Assembly: GCA_035578175.1 (NCBI GenBank)
Contig: JAQMRL010000004.1
Span: forward strand, 36,448,901 to 36,512,900
Direction of reading: 5' to 3'
DNA length: 64,000 bases
Origin: Catonia carolina
Taxonomy: Eukaryota > Arthropoda > Insecta > Hemiptera > Achilidae
Shown piece after piece: positions 1 through 10,284 of the stretch (its first letter is position 1; every line of letters starts with the position of its first letter). The notes beneath the pieces were generated by a model that searched no databases, had not been told where the DNA came from, and worked only from the letters and a program-made list of their open reading frames with translations. Made by a program: the position numbers and the translations under genes.

Positions 1-859
1 CCTTTTTATGACTTTTTTAATTTCATACGGTGAAAACCAGTATAAATATACTGCTGTTTCATACAATAAACCATAATCATTCCGTACTCGGAGGAACCTT
101 AACAAGTTTAAAAATGTTTTTGTTACGCGTTTTAATTCTAGAAAGTATTGCATTTCAGTAGACGTTAATTGTTTAATATTCGGCCGTATCGTTAACTGGG
201 CGGTGACAATGGGCGGATTTATGTAAAAATGTAAGTCGACGTCACGCGCAGGAACAGTACTGGACCAATCAGGAAGCTCGGTACTGACAAATGACGTAAT
301 ACTGATTGAGACGTTTTCATTGGTTGATATCGGATGGCTATAATGAGCCCTCTGATTGGACAATATTAACCAATCAAAATGACGCCTAAGAAGACATCTG
401 ATTTGTTAGGTTTGAAGGTTTTTCATAGGTTGAGAATACTAGTTTCTGATTGGTCCAATATTATATCTTTTATTAACGTCACACGAACGTCACCGTCATC
501 GTAGGCCGCCTCACTAGCAAGACCTAAATAATTATATTTTCAAGTGTAGATCAGTTCTATTAGATTTCAATTATATGTTTTCAGATATGTTATAGACACA
601 AATGGTGCTGAATAAAAAAACATTCGTTAACTAACGCTTTATAATGATTATTTCTTTGTTGATTTAGGATCCGATAATTAACTCAAAATATATAATTAAA
701 ATGTACACGTTCTGCGCCACCAGTGTAAAATTCCAATTAACAATTCATTCCTCCTTAAAAAACATTAGTAAAATAGTTGTGCATGGCTCTCTGTTTATTA
801 TTGCTTTAGTTAAAATTGAAACACAAAAATTATAATAACTCTCTGAAATAAGACCGTAC

Positions 860-1909
860 TAGTGAAGAGCGTTCACTGTTTCAACCAGTCACCGTGATCA
901 CGGTGACAGTGATTTTGCGTTCACCGTTACTTTTAATAGTTACTAGTGATTTAGCAATAACTTTGTATTTTCTTAGTACATTTTTCATTTGTTATCATGA
1001 AACAATAATAATGTTTTCAGTTGTTATTTCATGATAAATGAAGTTTTGATAAATTAAAAAAATGGGCTTCATATATAACTAAAATAAAAATTTAGCCTAA
1101 AACTGATTAACACAAGGTATCCTAAAATAGTAATAAAAATAACATTTTGTATAAAAAAGAGAAAGTACAAGAAACAATATTTACAACTGAAAAATAACAA
1201 CGCACATTATAAATAAAATAGCTAGGTAGAACGTGGCGTGCAATAAAAATAATACTGTAATGTAATTGTGTTACCGCGATCAGAGATGTAAAGGAACTAC
1301 CCTTGTTTTGTTTAGTTTAGTAGATGACAAACATAACAAGGGGAAGAGACTGAGAGAGGGAGAGAGAAAGAGAAAGAGAGAGAGTGAGAAGAGTGCGTAA
1401 AGATTGAAGTAAAAAAATAATGGACGTGCCGGTTATCAAAGGAGAGGCGACAAGGAGAGCACTAAGCCCAGTGAACAGACCAACATGTCTTACGTAGCTA
1501 TCATAGGGGCCTTGAAGAAGAGTAAGCATATTATGTCGTTTTGTCTGTTAACTGTGAACAATGAATGAGCGAGTGAATTTGTTCACTAGTTCCTAAGGTA
1601 AAGAATTCGTTCTCTTAAAAGTGACAATGAACAGCGAATGAGTAACTGATTATTGTAAAAGTGATTGAAGGAACTGTAGAATTACGGTCGCCGTGTCTTC
1701 CTGCCTTAAACAGTGAATGAGTAAGCGATCTTGTAGAATAGTACGGTGCACATTCGCCGTGTTGTCCTGTCATCCAGTGACAGAAGAGTAAGCGATCTAT
1801 GTAACAGTGACTGGGGAACGGTTACTCGCCTATCTGAATAACTGTGGTCACCGTGACTTATAAGTAACCGTGACTTGTTCACAGTGACAGTTCTTTTGTC
1901 TCTTCTCTA
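860..1909. mobile_element. Non-autonomous hAT-like DNA transposon
   Basis: The element interrupts monomer 1 and is flanked by a perfect 8-bp duplication GACCGTAC (852-859 and 1910-1917). Its ends are imperfect terminal inverted repeats: TAGTGAAGAG at the left, and CTCTTCTCTA (reverse complement TAGAGAAGAG) at the right, 9 of 10 matching. Both subterminal regions repeat the word GTCACGGT/ACCGTGAC many times, including a 20-bp palindrome near 890-909. An 8-bp duplication, TAG-type ends and repeated subterminal motifs are typical of the hAT superfamily, where such motifs bind transposase. No transposase ORF is present, so it depends on a partner. The other monomers, including the homologous one at 50860, lack it, so it is younger than the array duplication. 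Confidence 0.8.
1341..1393 (+). repeat. GA-rich simple repeat inside the hAT-like element
   Basis: An almost pure purine tract made mostly of GAGA and GAAA words. It lies near the middle of the hAT-like element. The long leucine/serine reading frame on the other strand is a by-product of this tract. Confidence 0.85.
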
Positions 1910-2084
1910 GACCGTACGTATTGATAGACTAAGCCTATGTTATTTAAGGAAGATGTTGGCTTGAACATTAAATTGAATAACATATTATCAAATTATATTT
2001 TTTGTGGGATTAATAAGATTAAATTTTAACATTCCTTCATAACATTGATCACATCCTTTATTTCAAATCCAATCTATCAAGTAA

Positions 2085-2481
2085 CTTGTTGTTGTTTAGT
2101 TCAACAGCCAAAAGGCGGGTTGGAACCTCTAAAGGTGTTACTAAGTAAAACGAGGAATGAAATGATTTACAATTGACTTCCTCACTGGGTGGAAAAGCAT
2201 GCTTATCATCATGCCAGGCCCTCTGAAAAGCACATATTTTCCACTCTGTAAATGATGCCTTCACTTCATTCACCACAGGGACTGGCTGTACAATGAAATT
2301 CATTACTTTCAGAGAAAATAACTCTGATTAGTGTTTTTACACCTCTACCTCTTCTGTTCTTCAATGATCCAGTCATTTAATTGACTGACCATGTGATAAG
2401 AAACAGAACTATTTATTTTTGCTCTGCAACAAACAGATTAAGTGTAAATAATTTGACACTCCACCTGTCTGTTATGGGCAA
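2085..2481. mobile_element. SINE-like 400-bp segment, copy 1
   Basis: This segment is absent from short monomers, where CAAGTAA is followed directly by CTTAAAATTAGG. Here it is bounded by CAAGTAA on both sides (2078-2084 and 2482-2488), which looks like a 7-bp target duplication. It begins with TTGTTGTTG followed by a tRNA-promoter-like word GGTTGGAACCT; other copies read GGTTTGAACCT, which weakly resembles a Pol III B box. No clear TIRs or poly(A) tail are visible. A SINE or the remnant of a larger element is the best guess. The reverse-strand ORF inside it is probably not coding. Confidence 0.55.
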
Positions 2482-3290
2482 CAAGTAACTTAAAATTAGG
2501 TAAATAATGAGATGTTAAATACTTGGCACAATTAATTTCGGTTTTTAGATCATTAGGCTAGATGTTAGTTCAAACATTTACAGGTTATCTGAAATACAAA
2601 CTAAATCTTTAATTCGGTTATTTTTTTTATTGTTTATAACCGTATCACTCAGTAGAAGCGTGTTTTCATGAGCGTAGCAGGGATTCTAAAAAAAATTTCA
2701 GTTCGCACGTTTCAAACGGCGCCGTTAATATATTCACTGCAAGGTCTAACTGCATAATCATCAACTGTCATTGTAACAATCTCTAAAAGTGTTTATTTCA
2801 TTAGTACCTCTTATTTTCTTAATAATGTTTTAGTCGAAAATTTGCTTCTCTCGCTAAGAAAACAGAACGATTATTGTAGCAGTGGAAGTAGCAGTTAAAA
2901 TTTAAAAATATTTCACAGTTTAACTGCCTCTTGTAGGCAATACTAAATTTTCGCATCACAAAATAAAAAAAATGACACAAGCAGCGAATAAACGCAGAGA
3001 AATATCAAAAATTTTGCCCAGAAATTTTTTATATTGTTAACCGTGTTTAGTGTGACTGATTGTCGTCATAAGGGCACAATTTGTATTTTGCTCTTACTTG
3101 GTATTGATCAAGTATATTCTAAATTTCGGTTTTATAATGCCGGCGATTCTACTTACGATTTTTTGACGAAAAACTTCAGTGACGTCCTTGTTAGAATTTA
3201 CAAACTTTAATATACTTTATATATTGTTTTAACTTTAATATACAGTGAAAAAATCACATTTTGTTACGTTCGTATCGTAGTGTCTGCATG

Positions 3291-5166
3291 GTAGCCGACA
3301 AAATAATGTCTTAAATTTCAACAAGCTTGTATGTGACAACGCAATCTATTCTCTTGCTTCCTTTTTATGACTTTTTTATTTCATAGAGTGAAAAGCAGGA
3401 GTGAATATACTGTTGTTACATACAATAATACCATTATCATTGCGTACTCGGAAGAACCCTAACAATATTTAACATGTTTTTGGTAGGTGTTTTAATTCTG
3501 GAACGTATTGCATTTCAGTAGACGTTATTATCTATTATTCGGCCGTATCATTAACTGGGCGGTGGCAATGGGCGGATCTTATGTAAAAATATAAGGTGAC
3601 GTCACGCGCAGGAAAAGTACCGGTTCAATCAGGAAGCTCGACACTGACAAATGACGTAATACTGAATGAGACGACTTCATTGGTTCATATCGGATGACGT
3701 AGTGAACTATAATGAGCTCTCTGATTGGACAATAATAACTAATCAAAATGACGCCTAAGAAGACATCTGATTTGGTTAGTTTTGGATATTTTTCATTGGT
3801 TGAGAATACTAGTTTCTGATTGGTTCTATATTATATCTGCCATTGACGTCACACGCGCGTTGTCGACATTGTAGGCCGCCTTAACCGCAAGACCTAAATA
3901 ATAATTTTTTTCTACTGTACATCAAATCTATTACATTTTAGTTGTATATTTTCGGATATGTTAAAGACACAAATAGTGCGAAAGAAATAAAATTTCGTTA
4001 AGTAACGCTCTCTAATGATTATTTCTTTGTTGATTTAGGAACTGATAGTTAACTCAAAACGTATAATAAAAATATACACGTTCTGCGCCAATAGTGTAAA
4101 ACTCTAATCAGCAATTAATTCCTAGTTAAAATAACGTTAGAAAATTAGTTGTGCATTGCTCTCTGTTTTTTATTGCTATAGTCAAAATTCAAGCGCAAAA
4201 ATTTAAATAATTCTTAGAAATAAAACCGTGCGTATTGATGTACTACGCCTATGTTATTTAAGGAAGATGTTGGTTTGAACATTAAATTTAATAAACTATT
4301 ATCAGATTATATTTTTTGTACGATTAGTAAGATTAAATTTGAACGTTCTTTCATAACGACTTTGATAACATCCTTTCTTACAAATCTGATTTTTAAAGTT
4401 ACTTAAAATTAGGTAAATAATGAGATGTTAAATACTCGGCACAATTAATTTGAGTTTTTAGAACATAAGGGTAGAAGTTAGTTCAAATATTTACAAGTTA
4501 TCTGAAATAAACTGAAAAGTTAATTTGGTTACTTTCCTTGTTTAGTAACCGTATGTTTCAGTAGAAAAGTCATTTGATGAGCAAAGCAGGTCTTCTAAAA
4601 AATTTTCAGTTCGCACGTTACAAATGCGCCGTTAATATATTCACACTGCAAGGTCTAACTGTATAATAATCTACTGTCATATGAAGAAGGTCTAAAAGTG
4701 TTTATTTCACCAGTACTTCTTATGTTGTTATAATTTTTTAGTCGAAAATTGCTTCATTCGTGAAGAAAACAGAACTATTATTTTAGCCGTGGAAGTAGCA
4801 GTTGAAATTTAAAAAATATTTCACAGTTTAACTGCCTCTTGTAGGCAAAACTAAATTTTCGCATCGCAAAATAAAATAATGACACAAGCAGCGAATAAAC
4901 GCGGAGAAATGTCAAAAATATTGCCTAGAAATTTTTCATATCGTTAACCGTTTTTAGTGTGACTGATTGTCGTTAAAAGGGCACAATTTGTATTTTGCTC
5001 TTACTAGGTATTGTTCAAGTATATTCTAAATTTCAGTTTGGTAATGCCGGCGATTCTACTGACGGTTAGTTGACAAAAAAACTTCAGAGACGTCCTTATT
5101 AGAATAAACTTTAATATACAATGAAAAGATCACAATGTGTTACGGTTGTATAGTAATTTTTGCATG
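3291..5166. repeat. Monomer 2, alpha class
   Basis: A standard-length alpha monomer of 1876 bp. Alpha monomers are marked by GGTGGCAATGGGCGGATCTT and by TGATGTACTACGCC where beta monomers have TGATAGACTACGCC. The CCAAT/CRE block at about 3597-3870 is partly degenerate: the first CCAAT reads TCAAT and another box has an extra base. A perfect TGACGTCA remains near 3844. The TATA-containing inverted repeat of beta monomers is lost. No gene is seen. Confidence 0.9.
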
Positions 5167-5271
5167 GTAGCCGACAAAATAATGTCTTAAATTAAAGCAA
5201 GCTTGTATGTGACAACGCAATGTATTCTTGTGCATAGTTTTTATGACTTTTTTAATTTCATACTGTAAAAA

Positions 5272-5289
5272 GCAGTATAAATATACTGC
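5272..5289. promoter_or_regulatory. TATA-containing inverted repeat
   Basis: GCAGTATAAATATACTGC has 8-bp arms around AA and contains a TATAAATA box on the plus strand. Equivalent sites occur at 7545-7562, 27171-27188 and 50965-50982. In other beta monomers the centre changes (14129-14146, 16044-16062) but the outer arms GCAGTA and TACTGC stay complementary. It could be a core promoter element or only a small palindrome; there is no transcript evidence here. Confidence 0.4.
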
Positions 5290-5471
5290 TGTTTCATACA
5301 ATAAACCATAACCATTCCGTACTCGGAAGAACCTTAACAAGTTTTAAAATGTTTTTGGTAGGCGTTTTAATTCTGGAAAGTATAGCATTTCAGTAGACGT
5401 TAATTGTTTAATATTCAGCCGTACCGTTAACTGGGCGGTGACAATGGGCGGATTGATGTAAAAATGTAAGT

Positions 5472-5727
5472 CGACGTCACGCGCAGGAACAGTACTGGAC
5501 CAATCAGGAAGCTCGGTACTGACAAATGACGTAATACTGATTGAGACGTTTTCATTGGTTGATATCGGATGGCTATAATGAGCCCTCTGATTGGACAATA
5601 TTAACCAATCAAAATGACGCCTAAGAAGACATCTGATTGGTTAGGTTTGAAGATTTTTCATAGGTTGAGAATACTAGTTTCTGATTGGTCCAATATTATA
5701 TCTTTTATTGACGTCACACGGACGTCA
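5472..5727. promoter_or_regulatory. CCAAT-box and CRE cluster (promoter-like block)
   Basis: In about 255 bp there are seven CCAAT/ATTGG boxes (5500, 5554, 5590, 5605, 5636, 5684, 5690) and four CRE-type sites: CGACGTCA 5472-5479, TGACGTAA 5527-5534, TGACGTCA 5709-5716 and GGACGTCA 5720-5727. CCAAT is the NF-Y site and TGACGTCA the CREB/ATF site in animals, and the two commonly cooperate in promoters. The density is far above chance for AT-rich DNA. The block recurs at the same phase in most beta monomers. Direction of any transcription cannot be told, since boxes point both ways. Confidence 0.6.
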
Positions 5728-6262
5728 CCGTCATCGTAGGCCGCCTCACTCGCAAGACCTAAATAATTATATTTTCAACTGTAGATCAGTTCTATTAGAT
5801 TTCAATTATATGTTTTCAGATATGTTATAGACACAAATGGTGCTGAATAAAAAAACATTCGTTAACTAACGCTTTATAATGATTATTTCTTTGTTGATTT
5901 AGGATCCGATAATTAACTCAAAATATAAAATTAAAATGTGCACGTTCTGCGATACCAGTGTAAAATTCCAATTAACAATTCATTCTTCTTTAAAAAACAT
6001 TAGAAAATTAGTTGTGCATGGCTCTCTGTTTATTATTGCTTTAGTTAAAATTCAAACACAAAAAATTATAATAACTCTCTGAAATAAGACCGTACGTATT
6101 GATAGACTACGCCTATGTTATTTAAGGAAGATGTTGGTTTGAACATTAAATTTAATAAACTATTATCAAATTATATTTTTTGTACGATTAATAAGATTCA
6201 ATTTTTACATTCCTTCATAACATTGATAAGATCCTTTCTTTCAAATCCAATCTATCAAGTAA

Positions 6263-6662
6263 TATGTTGTTGTTGCTTAGGTCAACAGCCAAACGGCGGG
6301 TTTGAACTTCCACAGGTTTTACTAAGTAAAACGAGGAGTGAGGTGGTTTAAAATTGCCTTCCTCACTGAGTGGAAAAGTATGCTTATCAGCAGGCCGGGC
6401 CCTCTGAAAAGCACATATTTTCCACTCTGTAAATGACACCTTCACTTCATTCACCACAGGGTCTGGCTGTACAATGAAATTCATTACTTTCAGAGAAAAT
6501 AACTCTGATTAGTGCCTTTACACCTCTACCTCTTCTGTTCTTCAATGATCCAGTCATTTAATTGACTGACCATGTGATAAGAAACAGAACTATTTATTTT
6601 AGCCCTGCAACAAACAGATTGAGTGTAAATAATTTGACACTCCACCTGTCTGTTATGGGCAA
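6263..6662. mobile_element. SINE-like 400-bp segment, copy 2
   Basis: Same segment and same insertion point as at 2085-2481, bounded by CAAGTAA (6256-6262 and 6663-6669). The shared target site in every carrying monomer shows that it spread with the array, not by repeated insertion. Confidence 0.55.
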
Positions 6663-7744
6663 CAAGTAACTTAAAATTAGGTAAATAATGAGATGTGTAA
6701 TACTTGGCACAATTAATTTCGGTTTTTAGATCATTAGGCTAAATGTTAGTTCAAACATTTACAGGTTATCTGAAATACAAACTAAATATTTAATTCGGTT
6801 ATTTTTTTTATTGTTTATAACCGTATCACTCAGTAGAAGCGTGTTTTCATGAGCGTAGCAAGGCTTCTAAAAAAGGTTTCAGTTCGCACGTTTCAAACGG
6901 CGCCGTTAATATATTCACTGCAAGGTCTAACTGCATAATCATCAACTGTCATTGTAAAAATCTCTAAAAGTGTTTATTTCATTAGTACCTCTTATTTTCT
7001 TAATAATGTTTTAGTCGAAAATTTGCTTCTCTCGCTAAGAAAACAGAACGATTATTGTAGCCGTGGAAGTAGCAGTTAAAATTTAAAAAATATTTCACAG
7101 TTTAACTGCCTCTTGTAGGCAATACTAAATTTTCGCATCGCAAAATAAAATAATGACACAAGCAGCGAATAAACGCGGAGAAATGTCAAAAATATCGCCC
7201 AGAAATTTTTCATATCGTTACCCGTTTTTAGTAAGACTGATTGTCATTAAAAGGGCACAGGTTCTTGTTTGCTCTTACTAGGTATTGTTTAAGTATATTC
7301 TAAATTTCAGTTTGGTAATTCCGGCGAATCTACTGACGATTAGTTGACAAAAAACTTCAGAGACGTCCTTATTAGAATAAACTTCAATATATAATGATAA
7401 AATCACAATGTGTTACGTTAGTATAGTAGTGTTTGCATGGTAGCCGACAAAATAATGTCTTAAATTTAAGCAAGCTTATATGTGACAACGCAAGCTATTG
7501 TTGTCCTTCCTTTTTATGACTTTTTTTATTTTATATTGTGAAAAGCAGTATAAATATACTGCTGTTTCATACAATAAACCATAATCATTCCGTACTCGGA
7601 GGAACCTTAACAAGTTTAAAAATGTTTTTGTTACGCGTTTTAATTCTAGAAAGTATTGCATTTCAGTAGACGTTAATTGTTTAATATTCGGCCGTATCGT
7701 TAACTGGGCGGTGACAATGGGCGGATTTATGTAAAAATGTAAGT

Positions 7745-7998
7745 CGACGTCACGCGCAGGAACAGTACCGGACCAATCAGAAAGCTCGATACTGACAAAT
7801 GACGTAATACTGATTGAGACGTTTTCATTGGTTGATATCGGATGACGTAGTGAACTATTATGAGCCCTCTGATTGGACAAATATAGCCAATCAAAATGTC
7901 CCCTCAGAAGACATCTGATTGGTTAGACATGAAAATTTTTCATTGGTTGAAAATACCAGTTTCTGATTGGTCCAATATTATATCTTATATTGACGTCA
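7745..7998. promoter_or_regulatory. CCAAT/CRE cluster with regular box spacing
   Basis: ATTGG boxes start at 7827, 7872, 7918, 7942 and 7966, giving intervals of 45, 46, 24 and 24 bp, close to multiples of one 23-24 bp step. Reverse CCAAT boxes are at 7773, 7887 and 7972. CRE-type sites are CGACGTCA 7745-7752, TGACGTAA and TGACGTAG around 7799-7850, and TGACGTCA 7991-7998. The final ATTGGTCCAAT is a back-to-back pair of boxes. Regular spacing suggests either internal duplication of a short motif or a phased array of NF-Y sites. Confidence 0.6.
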
Positions 7999-8080
7999 CA
8001 CGGACTACACCGTCATTGTAGGCCGCCTCACTCGCAAGACCTAAATATTTATATTTTCAACTGTAGATCAGTTCTATTAG

Positions 8081-9010
8081 GGTCAGATTCCGTTATACGC
8101 CCCCAAATATTAAAATTTTACTTTAAATACACTTTTAAGTACACTTTAAATTACTGTAGCTACACAGCTACGAAACTTATAATTATTTCAGAACGATTAA
8201 ACAGTATTTTGGCCTGATGAGCTAATTGTATTCTTTATACTATTTTTCAGGGCTGGTGGCCTCTGAACGTAAGCATTACCCCCTACACACTTATAGCCAG
8301 CCAATGACTAGCCAGCAACGTTGCCACCACTTGTTCTCGTAGCTCTGTTATTTCGTCAGCCATTTTTTTGGTCTTTCAATAACAATTATAACTATGAACA
8401 CACAATCAGCTGATTATAAAGTGTTGCATGTTGAAACACCCTATAATCGATGTGTTCAGTACGAAATGTAAGACAAGAGTGAATTACTGTAGCTCTTATA
8501 CGTATGCGCACGTAATGTTTATCAAGCACAATCTGACAACGCTGGCAAACGTTCTGATTGGTCTAAACACGTGGAACAGCACAGCTCATCAACCGTGAAA
8601 AGCATTATAGTTTATCACTACAGTGATATGGCATTATCACTGATCACGTGAAAGGTGGTGATGTAGAAAAACTTAAGTGTGTAACTGATGTTCAGTTGCG
8701 TACTAGTAACCTACATGACTATATGATTCCAAATAATTATTTAATAAAATTTTGATTTTCATTTATTCATGGAGTTTTGAGTTAACCTCTATTGCGTTTT
8801 CCTAGAGCGAGCTTCCAATATATCACAACACAATTGATTAAAACTATTTGTGGATAGTAAGCAAAAATTTCATAAAGAATATTTAGCTAAAAACTTAAGA
8901 TAGTTATTATTAACACCTTCCTACCTTGTATGATTACTATTCATCATTCCACACTATTCTAAGTGTAAAGAAAATAATTATGTTTTGGGGACATATAACG
9001 GAATCTAACC
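8081..9010. mobile_element. Non-autonomous TIR DNA transposon, 930 bp
   Basis: The element is flanked by a perfect 8-bp duplication TCTATTAG (8073-8080 and 9011-9018). Its inverted repeats start GGTCAGATTCCGTTATACGC at the left and read GGTTAGATTCCGTTATATGT from the right, 17 of 20 matching, and continue into a CCCCAAA run on both sides, giving about 27 bp. No transposase is encoded. The 8-bp duplication fits hAT, P or Merlin superfamilies; the GG start is unusual for hAT, so the superfamily stays open. It occurs once in the window. Confidence 0.8.
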
Positions 9011-10284
9011 TCTATTAGATTTCAATTATATGTTTTCAGATATGTTATAGACACAAATGGTGCAGAATAAAAAAACATTCGTTAACTAACGCTTTACAAT
9101 GATTATTTCTTTGTTGATTTAGGATCCGATAATTAACTCAAAATATATAATTAAAATATACACGTTCTGCGCCAACAGAGTAAAATTCCAATTAACAATT
9201 CGTGTCTCTTTAAAAACCATTAAAAATTTGTTGTGCATGGCTCTCTGTTTATTATTGCTTTCGTTAAAATTGAAACACAAAAATTATGATAACTCTCTGA
9301 AATAAGACCGTACGTATTGATAGACTACGCCTATGTTATTTAAGGAAGATGTTGGTTTGAACATTAAATTTAATAAACTATTATCAAATTATATTTTTTG
9401 TACGATTAATAAGATTAAATTTTTAAATTCTCTCATATCATTGATAACATCCTCTCTTTCAAATCCAATCTATCAAGTAACTTAAAATTAGGTAAATAAT
9501 GAGATGTTAAATACTTGGCACAATTCATTTCGGGTTTTAGATCATTAGGCTAGATGTTAGTTCAAACATTTACAGGTTATCTGAAATAAAAACTAAATAT
9601 TTAATTGGGTTATTTTTTTATTTCTTATAACCGTATCACTCAGTAGAAGCGTGTTTTCATGACCGTAGCAGGCCTTCTAAAACATTTTTCAGTTCGCAAG
9701 TCTCAAACGGTGCCATTAATATATTCACTGCAAGGTCTAACTGCATAATCATCAACTGTCATTGTAAGAAGCTCTAAAAGTGTTTATTTCATTAGTACCT
9801 CTTATTTTTTAATATGTTTTATTCGAAAATTTGGTTCTCTCGCTAAGAAAACAGAACGATTATTGTAGCCGTGGAAGTAGCAGTTAAAATTAAAAAAATA
9901 TTTAACAGTTTAACTGCCTCTTGTAGGCAATACTAAATTTTCGCATCACAAAATTAAATAATGACACAAGCAGCGGATAAACGCGGAGAAATGTCAAAAA
10001 TATCGCCCAGAAATTTTTTATATTGTTAACCGTGTTTAGTTTGACTCATTGTCGTCAAAAGGGCACAATTTGTATTTTGCTCTTACTTGGTATTGATCAA
10101 GAATATTTTAAATTTCGTTTCTGTAATGCCGGCGATTTTACTTACGATTTTTGACAAAAAACTTCAGTAACGTCCTTGTTAGAATTTACAAACTATAATA
10201 TACTTTATATATTTTTTAAACTTTAATATAGGCCTACAGTGAAAAAATCACATTTTGTTACGTTCGTATCGCAGTGTCTGCATG

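Larger units (their letters stand above)
1..3290. repeat. Monomer 1 (partial), beta class, long form
   Basis: This is the first monomer of the tandem array and lacks roughly its first 70 bases. The CCAAT/CRE block lies at about 231-505. The monomer is enlarged by an hAT-like insertion (860-1909) and by the 397-bp SINE-like segment (2085-2481). Without the hAT-like insertion it corresponds closely to the monomer at 50860-53168. Outside the two inserts I see only AT-rich satellite sequence with no convincing gene. Confidence 0.9.
5167..7439. repeat. Monomer 3, beta class, long form
   Basis: A beta monomer of 2273 bp, enlarged by the SINE-like segment at 6263-6662. It contains a good example of the promoter-like block (5472-5727) and of the TATA palindrome (5272-5289), annotated separately. 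The rest is AT-rich and shows no supported gene. Confidence 0.9.
7440..10284. repeat. Monomer 4, beta class, with TIR-element insertion
   Basis: A beta monomer of about 1.9 kb, interrupted by a 930-bp transposon at 8081-9010. The counterpart monomers at 27066 and 34981 have no insertion. The CCAAT/CRE block (7745-7998) is among the best preserved. The TATA palindrome is at 7545-7562. Confidence 0.9.

Noticed and set aside
1317..1529. 70-codon reading frame on the minus strand in the hAT-like element
   Set aside because: It is made mainly by the GA-rich simple repeat and shows no domain or transposase feature.
2085..2160. A tRNA gene, suggested by the B-box-like GGTTTGAACCT
   Set aside because: No cloverleaf with acceptor and anticodon stems can be drawn around it.
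2058..2484. Minus-strand reading frames in the SINE-like segments (also at 6215-6484 and 25841-26110)
   Set aside because: Similar frames merely reflect high identity between copies; they start and stop without relation to the segment and no domain is recognised.
5472..5727. Viral enhancer/origin repeats such as baculovirus hr regions, suggested by CRE-like motifs in repeats
   Set aside because: No viral gene is near, the monomers are far longer than hr units and they lack the hr core palindrome pattern.
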